From contig CALDKB010000048.1 of NCBI GenBank assembly GCA_937899245.1, positions 62,001 to 126,000 of the forward strand: DNA of 64,000 nt, written 5' to 3'. Origin of the DNA: an uncultured Bacteroidales bacterium (GTDB lineage Bacteria > Bacteroidota > Bacteroidia > Bacteroidales > ML635J-15). Shown here piece by piece: positions 17,401 through 22,868 of the stretch. Positions within the stretch are counted from its first letter, which is position 1. Each line of letters begins with the position of its first letter. The translations under genes and the position numbers were made by a program. Below the pieces are notes generated by a model. That model searched no databases. It was not told the DNA's origin and saw only the letters and a program-made list of their open reading frames with translations.

Positions 17401-18974
17401 AGGGTCGTCCAATTAATGCCGAAATGGAGGTAATCGACGACAATAAATTGTCGTTTACAGTAGAAAAGGATATTGCGGATGCAACACTTCTTGTTACCGG
17501 AAAGCGCGACAAGAAGGAATCAATCATCAAGAAAATACTCGACAATACTCTTGTTGTCCTGATGAGCGTAAAGAACGTATCTGCCAACGTGAGTGAAACC
17601 AACGGAACCTTGTTGCCGGGATATATGGGAACAACCAAGTTGCTTGGTATGTCAAAATATTCTCCCGACGAGTCGATGTTTGGCCCGCAGCCGTCGCTAA
17701 TTGCTCCTACTTTCCCGTTTGTTATAGGTTGGCAGGTAAAGGATTTTGGCGGTTGGGCATGCGAGAACAATCTTGTCACAAAGGATACCTCGTCGATTCA
17801 GGCATATACGCGCCAACATTCGCGAAACTGGAATTTCCGTGCTTCGTTAGAGCCTATCCGCGACTTGAAGATTGATGTTTCTATGTTGCACAATTACTCT
17901 GAAAACGAAACAAAGTATTACCGCTATAATGTTGATCCGTCGACAGGCGTTGGCTCTTTCCAAGCTATGAATGCATCGTCAACAGGTTCGTTCTCAATGT
18001 CAACAATTGCAATAAAGTCGGCATTCGAGAAGTTCAAGTCCGAAGATTATGTTTCGGAAACATTCTCGCAGTTTGACGCAAATAGAATTATCATAGCCGA
18101 AAGATTGGCTAAGGAGCGCCCGGGCTATTCGCCAGATGATGTTGACGAGTTCGGCTTCCCGACCGGGTTCGGAAAGACTTCGATTGACGTCTTGATTCCT
18201 GCTTTCTTTGCTGCATATACAGGTTTCGACCCACATAAGGTTAACTTGACAACAATTCCTGGACTTTGGTCGGCTTTGCCTAACTGGCAGGTCGTTTACG
18301 ATGGACTCGGCAAGATTCCAAAACTTAAGAAGGTATTCCGTTCGGTTAACCTCAAGCATTCGTATCGTGCTACATATAATATCGGTAATTTCCAAACACG
18401 TTTGGCAAACGAGTACGACCCTGATGACAATGGCATTAACTACATCCGCGATGAACTCAACAATTTCTTCTCCAGATATATTGTTAATGGCATTAGCATA
18501 AGTGAACAGTTGAGCCCGCTGATTTCATTCGATATGACTTTGGTTAATAGTCTAACCGCTAAGGTTGAAATCAAGAAGACACGTAACTTGACAATGAGTT
18601 TCTCGAACAATCAGCTTACAGAAGTGAAGAATAACGAGCTTATTATTGGAGCTGGATATCGTTTCAAGGATGTGGAAGTCCTGCTTAAGTTCGGCGGTCG
18701 TCAGCGCAACTTAAAGAGCGACTTGAACCTGCGAGTTGATTTCTCTGCTCGTAAGCAGATAACGATGATTCGTAAACTTGAGGAAGCCCAGGATCAGCCG
18801 ACTGCCGGTATGATTCAGTATACGCTCAAATTGTCTGCAGATTATGTGCTTAGCAATAGGTTCAATGTAAGTGTGTTCTACGACCAGAGCATTAACGTTC
18901 CTATTGTTGGAACTTCATTTAAGACGACTAATGCAAAACTTGGAATTACGCTTAGATTTACGCTTGCTACTTAA
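11499..18974 (+). CDS. sprA: T9SS outer-membrane translocon protein SprA (Sov)
   Basis: At 2491 residues this is the size of SprA/Sov, the giant 36-strand barrel through which T9SS cargo crosses the outer membrane. The N-terminus (MFGKTIKYILVGGLVAAMMIVAFVPSNA, beginning with TTG) is an export signal. Family features include KVNISYDTEAAFDFEN with KLEYTGDDDEIIQKIEAGN near 225-260, GKEGAAYIDDFESSK near 830-845, long periplasmic and plug-type segments, and a C-terminus of short barrel strands ending AKLGITLRFTLAT. The TTG at 11499 was chosen because the next in-frame ATG (11550) would remove the positively charged start of the signal peptide. The gene lies 10 bases after ruvA and 56 bases before gcvH. 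Loss of SprA blocks T9SS secretion in other species. The cargo genes elsewhere in this window should depend on it. Confidence 0.96.
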   Translation: MFGKTIKYILVGGLVAAMMIVAFVPSNAKNGSMRNYFAGKSLVAPGPDDDTTKNNDENNAKFPIPKQNFNPNDNTDNSPLYGSDPESVKTSVEYDPETDSYNFQKSVDGMPVGTPYNMPFDEYVNYNFEKAMNNYWHQRSKKNREQNQEINQSFIPKLEVGGEIFDRIFGGNVIDIKPQGSAELTLGLEYSKTDNPALDSKQQRQINLDFDEKIQMNVVGQIGTKMKVNISYDTEAAFDFENNVKLEYTGDDDEIIQKIEAGNVSLPLTGTLITGSQSLFGVKGEFKFGKLTLTGLLSQKKSETSTINVEGGSTTKTFEIKADNYEENKHFFLSHYFKENYDRSMSSLPVITSGVTINRIEVWVTNKTGNYTDARNIVALVDLGESNRNDIQSLYVGSSTASTTTLPPYNEINVLGGLASDYPEIRDVNTVSSTLQNLQMSGGTDFEKIESARLLSPSEYTLNSQLGYISLTSKLNSDQVLAVAYEYTVGGQVYTVGEFSNSAIAAPQTLIVKLIKGTSFTPNKTNWDLMMKNIYNIGAYQITPDDFTLDILYTNDKTGTDLTYIPAGAIDSVQLLQVMGLDNLNTNRDPYPDGLFDYVEGYTVSSSGGRIIFPVREPFGLHLYKKITDGNSSLADVANDYVFYELYDSTKSKAEQLAEKNKFKLKGRYKSSSSSEISLNAINVPQGSVSVTAGSALLTENVDYTVDYNLGRVKILNQGILEAGTPISITLESNSVASMQTKVLTGLHANYDFSNNFNIGATILHLKEKPITPKVNIGEEPLSNTIWGVNTSYRTDVPFLTKVIDFLPLIQTKEMSTLTFNAEFAQLIPGHSKAIGKEGAAYIDDFESSKITNDIKSYVSWSLASTPTDTMLFPESYMINNLDYGKNRALLSWFVVDQTLHESTSPISLDDRSSHYTRIVYEKELFPNRDSENANLETNLAPLNMVFYPNERGPYNYDVAGLNSLGLLDNPRKRWGGIQRQLTTTDFEDANIEYIEFWMMDPFVEDSTNPGGDLYINLGDVSEDVLKDGRKQFEQGLPAPNLENPVDTTVWGVVPSSQSLVNAFDNDADIRMAQDVGYDGLSSENERTFFSDYLDQVKNMFGENSEAYQMALADPSSDNYHHYKGSDYDEANYNILRRYKYFNNNEGNSIPREYQTESAYNTNATTTPDVEDINRDNTLSESENFFQYRISIRPQDLVIGQNYIADKTIVSVTLANDETSQVSWYQFKIPISEYSKKVGSISDFKSIRFMRMFMTNFDTTTCLRFGTLDLVRGEWRKYDDSFMQPGEYVVEELETTTFDVSAVNIEENASRQPVNYVLPPGVTREQNTMNPQMQQLNEQAMTIKVIDLADGDARAVYKNVGLDVRKYLKMQMFVHAESLVDQDEIKDGDVSVFVRLGTDYRNNYYEYEVPLKVTVPGYYDGDSDVEAPDRYLVWPSENDINILFEDLTTVKENRNEKIRVGDQNVGLTKLYYEFIDGKKVCVMGNPNLSNVQTIMIGVRNPKRVSLNGTDDGLPKSAEIWVNELRLTNFNEKGGWAATARATAKLADFGTVTLSGTTKKPGFGALNSTISDRLTEEINQYDFSSSFEFGKFFPERFNVRIPLYVAVSENVSNPEYDPLSPDVLLKKTLTNPDLPKEYKDSIKHLSQDYLKRTSVNLTNVKVNGKQGQKPHVWNLSNFSLSYGYNNVFQRDPNTIFKTTITHTGSVFYNYNATPKIVEPLKNVKLFKKKAFQILRDFNFYYLPSQLSFRANINRQYGETQIRNVYNPSYMLPVSVVKDFTIIRQYDFKYNFSKNLKFEYTATNNARIDEPEGRLYKGDPEYEQKMDSIWNNFKNFGRNTNFYQQWSASYTLPINKIPILNWISASVRYQGSYNWTAGAITADTLNIGNTVQNSNTMSASTQFNLLNLYNKVKYLKDVNNKYRGRATSKKKETETVTFEEKINKLAAGKKKTITHKLKTKNVSIKLTDDKGRPINAEMEVIDDNKLSFTVEKDIADATLLVTGKRDKKESIIKKILDNTLVVLMSVKNVSANVSETNGTLLPGYMGTTKLLGMSKYSPDESMFGPQPSLIAPTFPFVIGWQVKDFGGWACENNLVTKDTSSIQAYTRQHSRNWNFRASLEPIRDLKIDVSMLHNYSENETKYYRYNVDPSTGVGSFQAMNASSTGSFSMSTIAIKSAFEKFKSEDYVSETFSQFDANRIIIAERLAKERPGYSPDDVDEFGFPTGFGKTSIDVLIPAFFAAYTGFDPHKVNLTTIPGLWSALPNWQVVYDGLGKIPKLKKVFRSVNLKHSYRATYNIGNFQTRLANEYDPDDNGINYIRDELNNFFSRYIVNGISISEQLSPLISFDMTLVNSLTAKVEIKKTRNLTMSFSNNQLTEVKNNELIIGAGYRFKDVEVLLKFGGRQRNLKSDLNLRVDFSARKQITMIRKLEEAQDQPTAGMIQYTLKLSADYVLSNRFNVSVFYDQSINVPIVGTSFKTTNAKLGITLRFTLAT

Positions 18975-18985
18975 TAAAATAGTGT

Positions 18986-18993
18986 TATTTTTG
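18986..18993 (+). promoter_or_regulatory. TAnnTTTG promoter element for gcvH
   Basis: TATTTTTG begins 12 bases after the sprA stop and ends 37 bases before the gcvH ATG, so gcvH probably has its own promoter besides any read-through from sprA. Confidence 0.4.
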
Positions 18994-19030
18994 GCGAACA
19001 ATTTAGTATAAACATTTAAAATATAGTACA

Positions 19031-19408
19031 ATGGCATTTCCAAAAGAATTAAAGTACGCAGAATCACATGAATGGTTGCGCGTTGACGGTGATGTAGCTT
19101 ACGTTGGTATTACTGACTACGCTGTATCAGAATTGAACGACCTTATCTACATTGAAATCGAGGTTGAAGGTGAAACTCTTGAAAAGGGTGAAGAATTTGG
19201 TGTTATCGAAGCTTCTAAAGTTGCTTCTAAGGTTTATATGCCAGTTTCTGGTGAAGTCCTTGAAGTTAACGCTGACGTTCTTGACAATCCTGAAATGTTG
19301 AAGGATGATGCTTATGAAAATGGTTGGTTGATGAAGATTAGAATGACTGATCCTTCTCAGGTAAACGGTCTTCTTGATGCAGCTGCATACGAAGCACTTA
19401 CAAAGTAA
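19031..19408 (+). CDS. gcvH: Glycine cleavage system H protein
   Basis: This 125-residue protein carries the lipoyl domain of the glycine cleavage system. KYAESHEWLRVDGDVAYVGI at the N-terminus and the lipoylation hairpin EASKVASKVYMPVSGEV near 60-76 are typical, with the Lys of EASK as the modified residue (most homologues have ESVKA). It shuttles the aminomethyl group of glycine between the P, T and L proteins in the cytoplasm and can also serve as a lipoyl relay. No gcvP or gcvT gene is in the window. Codons are uniform and A/T-ending (GAA, GGT, GCT), unlike sprA, which suggests high expression. A strong terminator follows the stop. Confidence 0.96.
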   Translation: MAFPKELKYAESHEWLRVDGDVAYVGITDYAVSELNDLIYIEIEVEGETLEKGEEFGVIEASKVASKVYMPVSGEVLEVNADVLDNPEMLKDDAYENGWLMKIRMTDPSQVNGLLDAAAYEALTK

Positions 19409-19433
19409 TTTGAATTAGTTTTCAAATATCCAG

Positions 19434-19465
19434 AGAGACTGCAATTTATGCGGTCTCTTTTTTTT
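19434..19465 (+). terminator. Rho-independent terminator after gcvH
   Basis: AGAGACTGCA pairs with TGCGGTCTCT (one T-G wobble) around a short loop, followed directly by a run of eight T. Confidence 0.85.
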
Positions 19466-19597
19466 GCCTAAAGTCGCATTAATGTTTAAAAGCATTTTTA
19501 TTTCAATAATGTATTTATAATCACAATGTTATTTGCTATGTTCATATGTCGTTGGTTTCCTTTTGACAAAAAGCGAACGAATATGGCATTTTTTCAT

Positions 19598-19605
19598 TAT
19601 GTTTG
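19598..19605 (+). promoter_or_regulatory. TAnnTTTG promoter element for the phosphoglycerate kinase gene
   Basis: TATGTTTG lies 31 bases before the ATG at 19637, in an intergenic region of 228 bases that otherwise holds only the gcvH terminator. Confidence 0.4.
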
Positions 19606-19636
19606 TGAAAAACATTAAGAACATAAAGTTATTATT

Positions 19637-21547
19637 ATGGAATTGAATAAACTAAATGCGTTGCTGCAAGGTGCCGAACATCCGGTAACCGTATTGCTAG
19701 GCGGCGACAAAATCAAGGAGCAGTTGGATGCTATCGAGGGAATTATTTCAAGTGTAGATAATATTTTGATCGGCGGTGCTCTTGTCGCTCCTTTTGCCAA
19801 GGCAAAGGGTTTTGAAGTTGGTAATTCTAAGGTTTGCGATAATTGCATTGCAAGAGCTGCTGAAATTATTGCAAAGGCAGGTGATAAGTTGCATCTCCCT
19901 GTAGATTGCTATGTTGCCGACAAGGAGGCAAATGATTCTAGCATTTCGCATATCGAAATCAATAGTATTCCACAGAACTGCTATATCATGGATATCGGTG
20001 TTAAGACCGTTGATATTTTTGCAGAACTGATAGAAGGAGCAAAGACTTTTGTATGGAATGGCACTCTTGGTCACACCGAACTGACACATTTTGCATACGG
20101 AACTTACAAGACAGCTTTGGCTTCTGCTCGTGGTACAGCAAACGGACTTAAGGTTATCGTTGATGGCAGCGACACCAAGTCGGCAATTATGAGATATGGT
20201 CTCGAGGGAGGAATGTTCTTCGTTGAAAATGGCAAGGCAGTTATGCAGGCCGAAAAGAAGGTTGCTCATACTAACGAAGCTCCTAAGGACGGCTATACTA
20301 TCGACAAGTATAATTTCAAGGGCAAGAAGGTCCTTCTCCGCGTTGATTTCAATGTTCCGCTGGATGAGAACTTCAATATTACAGACGATACTCGTATTGT
20401 TTGTGAAATACCAACAATCAAGAAGATTTTGAACGATGGAGGTTCTCCTATCATTATGTCGCATCTTGGACGTCCGAAGAAAGCAGAAAATAAGTTTTCA
20501 TTAAAGCATATCGTTAAGCACGTAAGCGAATGTTTGGGTGTTCCCGTTTTGTTTGCAGACGACTGCCAGAAGGCACAAGTACAAGCAGCTGCACTTAAAC
20601 CGGGCGAAGTTCTGATGCTTGAAAATCTTCGATTCTATGCGGAGGAAGAAGGAAAACCACGTGGACTTGCTGAAGATGCTTCTGATGACGAAAAGAAAGC
20701 AGCTAAAGCTGCTATTAAGGAATCGCAGAAGAAATTCGTTAAGACCCTTGCTTCTTATGGCGATTGCTATGTTAACGATGCATTCGGAACTGCTCACCGT
20801 GCACATGCTTCTACATACTATGTTGCAAAGTATTTCCCAAACGACAAGATGTTAGGTTACTTGGTTGAGAACGAAGTAAACAACATCAACAAGGTTCTTA
20901 CAACAGGTGAAAAGCCAGTAACTGCTATTGTTGGTGGCTCAAAGATCTCAACAAAGATTGATATCATCAAGTCATTAATTACAAAGGTTGACAATCTTAT
21001 TGTCGGCGGTGGCATTTCCTACACATTCATAAAGGCTATGGGCGGAAACATTGGCCGTTCGCTTGCAGAAGACGACTGTATTCCAATTGCAAACGAAATC
21101 CTTGACATGGCTAAGAAGCTTCATGTAAACCTTTACTTGCCAGTTGACTGCATGATAGGTGATGGCTTCAGCAACGATTGCAACATTCACATGGCCGATG
21201 TTCGCAATGTTCCAGATGGCTGGGAAGGCATGGATATGGGTGTCAAGACCGTTCAAAGATATACCGAGGTAATTGAAAATTCGAAGACCATCCTATGGAA
21301 CGGACCAATGGGTGTATTCGAGATGGAACATTTCAGCAATGGAACGATGAAGATTGCTTTGGCTGTATGCCGTGCAACAGAGCTTGGTGCTTTTACGCTT
21401 GTTGGTGGTGGCGACAGCATTGCTGCATTGAACAAGTTCAACCTTAGCGAAAAGATCAGCTATGCGTCTACGGCAGGTGGTGCTTTACTCGAATATATCG
21501 AAGGTAAGGAATTGCCAGGTTTGAAAGCAATATCTTCTGAAATCTAA
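19637..21547 (+). CDS. pgk: Phosphoglycerate kinase with an extra degenerate C-domain at the N-terminus
   Basis: This 636-residue protein is about 215 residues longer than a normal PGK. Residues from about 226 on form a complete enzyme: LLRVDFNVP at 233-241, DDTRI and HLGRP (substrate-binding arginines), GGSK at 433-436, WNGPMGVFE and GGGDS at 590-594 for nucleotide. It transfers phosphate from 1,3-bisphosphoglycerate to ADP in glycolysis. Residues about 15-205 repeat the nucleotide-binding C-domain: PVTVLLGGDK at 16-25 mirrors PVTAIVGGSK, LPVDC occurs in both, DIGVKTV mirrors DMGVKTV, and WNGTLG at 140-145 mirrors WNGPMG. In this copy the GGGDS loop is replaced by VDGSDT (175-180), so it has probably lost catalysis. 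The ATG at 19637 has a promoter element upstream, and no ATG sits at the usual PGK start (DGYTIDKY), so a fused product is expected. Confidence 0.93.
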   Translation: MELNKLNALLQGAEHPVTVLLGGDKIKEQLDAIEGIISSVDNILIGGALVAPFAKAKGFEVGNSKVCDNCIARAAEIIAKAGDKLHLPVDCYVADKEANDSSISHIEINSIPQNCYIMDIGVKTVDIFAELIEGAKTFVWNGTLGHTELTHFAYGTYKTALASARGTANGLKVIVDGSDTKSAIMRYGLEGGMFFVENGKAVMQAEKKVAHTNEAPKDGYTIDKYNFKGKKVLLRVDFNVPLDENFNITDDTRIVCEIPTIKKILNDGGSPIIMSHLGRPKKAENKFSLKHIVKHVSECLGVPVLFADDCQKAQVQAAALKPGEVLMLENLRFYAEEEGKPRGLAEDASDDEKKAAKAAIKESQKKFVKTLASYGDCYVNDAFGTAHRAHASTYYVAKYFPNDKMLGYLVENEVNNINKVLTTGEKPVTAIVGGSKISTKIDIIKSLITKVDNLIVGGGISYTFIKAMGGNIGRSLAEDDCIPIANEILDMAKKLHVNLYLPVDCMIGDGFSNDCNIHMADVRNVPDGWEGMDMGVKTVQRYTEVIENSKTILWNGPMGVFEMEHFSNGTMKIALAVCRATELGAFTLVGGGDSIAALNKFNLSEKISYASTAGGALLEYIEGKELPGLKAISSEI

Positions 21548-21570
21548 GATTTATCATTTATAAAGATTGG

Positions 21571-21601
21571 CGGCGGGTACTTTGGTGCTCGCCGTTTTTT
21601 T
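21571..21601 (+). terminator. Rho-independent terminator after pgk
   Basis: CGGCGGGTAC pairs with GTGCTCGCCG through ten positions (two wobbles), with a four-base loop and a following T-run. Confidence 0.8.
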
Positions 21602-21731
21602 GTGTGTAAAATGACAGTTTACCTGACAACAATAATTGTTTAATAGATTTCGTCAAGCAAGCGATATGCTTGTAGGACAAAAATCCGTGTAACGCAATGT
21701 CTAACTGACAACTGAAAATAAATTCATATGC

Positions 21732-21768
21732 AAAAAAAAAAAAGAGGCCCGAAAATCGGACCTCTTTA
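21732..21768 (-). terminator. Rho-independent terminator of the lipoprotein gene (minus strand)
   Basis: AAAGAGGCCCGA and TCGGACCTCTTT form a 12-bp stem with one wobble. A run of 12 A on the plus strand gives the U-tract on the minus strand. Confidence 0.85.
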
Positions 21769-21792
21769 TTTTAACTTAAACTATTGTTCAAA

Positions 21793-22614
21793 TTACTTTG
21801 CAGCTGGTTCTTCAGCGTTAGTGAAAGCTTTGTAAGTACCAGTGATAGTAACCTTAGTACCTTGTCCGCTTACAGTAGCAACTTCACCTCTTGTGATGTG
21901 CATTAAATAAGTCTTACCGTTGTAAACAGTAGCGATTACATCGTCATAGTCCTTGCTAGCTTCGCAAGATACGCTCTTGTACTGAGTAGCTTCTGCACCT
22001 AATGTAAGTTCGCTCAATTCTGTTGCAGCGTAGTCAGCAGATGTAAGGATGTACAATTTTGCACCTTCAACTGGCTTAATAACAGCTTCGATAGCCTTTG
22101 CATTAGAAGCCCAGTTCAAACCGAATTCTGCAAGACCTTCCTTAGTGTTACCAAGTCTGTACCATTCGAAATTAGCTTCTGAATAAACAGGAGCAACTAC
22201 GTTTACAGTGTAAGTAGCAGTACCTTCAACGTCCTTGCTGTCAACAACAACAACTTTGTATTCAACCTTAGCTGCGTTTTCAACTTCTGCCTTTGCCAAA
22301 GATTCTTCAATTGCGAAAGTGTAAGTTGTCAAACCGTCGAATGGTTCAGTGAAAGTGTATTCAACTACATCACCAAGAACTTCTTCTGCTGCGTTGAAGA
22401 GAGTCTTTGTTACGTTAAGAGTCTTAATGCCCTTGTCAGCATTAATAGTACCAGTTAAAGCAACGTCCATTGTTTCAGCCTTTGCAAGGTCGAAGTTAGC
22501 TTCGCTTGTTCCTTCTGCGTTCAACAAAGTAGCTGTTGGAGCAACAGGATCACCACAACTGCAGAATAATGCAACAGCTGCAACCAAAATCATAGCAATT
22601 TTTAAATTTTTCAT
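21793..22614 (-). CDS. Lipoprotein with Ig-like domains, unknown function
   Basis: The protein (273 aa) has a lipoprotein signal peptide with the lipobox FCSC (Cys20), followed by GDP. The mature part is beta-rich and low in aromatic residues, with two Ig-like segments (about 24-140, ending in TYTVNVVAPV, and about 145-270, ending in KVTITGTYKAF). The codon choice is strongly A/T-ending and uniform, as in gcvH, which suggests a highly expressed protein. A good TATCTTTGC element stands 60 bases upstream and a strong terminator follows. It is monocistronic. No family is recognised; a surface-exposed or periplasmic structural lipoprotein is the most that can be said. Confidence 0.85.
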   Translation of the reverse strand: MKNLKIAMILVAAVALFCSCGDPVAPTATLLNAEGTSEANFDLAKAETMDVALTGTINADKGIKTLNVTKTLFNAAEEVLGDVVEYTFTEPFDGLTTYTFAIEESLAKAEVENAAKVEYKVVVVDSKDVEGTATYTVNVVAPVYSEANFEWYRLGNTKEGLAEFGLNWASNAKAIEAVIKPVEGAKLYILTSADYAATELSELTLGAEATQYKSVSCEASKDYDDVIATVYNGKTYLMHITRGEVATVSGQGTKVTITGTYKAFTNAEEPAAK

Positions 22615-22673
22615 CGTTCTAAAATTTTAAGTTATACAATAATTAATTAAATTTTTTTTTATTTTTTAAGACC

Positions 22674-22682
22674 GCAAAGATA
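22674..22682 (-). promoter_or_regulatory. TAnnTTTGC promoter element for the lipoprotein gene
   Basis: TATCTTTGC on the minus strand is a full match, 60 bases before the ATG at 22614. The 5' leader is AT-rich with long T-runs. Confidence 0.55.
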
Positions 22683-22794
22683 ATCTAATTTTTAATACGC
22701 GTATTTCTATTAACTTTTTTTTTTGAAAAAAAATATTCAAAATTTTTGGTCAAAAAAACAGTAGGCTCTTGGCAAATTTAATGCCAAAACAAAA

Positions 22795-22854
22795 ATCCCT
22801 CGCTCCAATATCCTGAATAAGGTTCTGGATGCCGAAGCGGGGGATGTCTTTTTT
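22795..22854. repeat. Terminator-like hairpin enclosing a REP-like palindrome (copy 1)
   Basis: The outer stem pairs ATCCCTCGCT (22795-22804) with AGCGGGGGAT (22836-22845). A-rich sequence precedes it and a run of six T follows, so it could end transcripts on both strands; on the minus strand it follows the M16 peptidase gene. The loop (22808-22834), read on the minus strand, is CGGCATCCAGAACC followed by TTATTCAGGATAT, an imperfect palindrome close to the widespread CGTCATCCTGAAC-type bacterial repeat. A second copy lies at 56098-56158. Confidence 0.65.
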
Positions 22855-22868
22855 AATAAAATTCTATT

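Noticed and set aside
19748..20464. A 238-codon open frame on the minus strand inside pgk
   Set aside because: It lies opposite a clearly coding PGK frame, has cysteine-rich low-quality sequence without any family motif, and no promoter or start context. It is a shadow of the pgk codon pattern.
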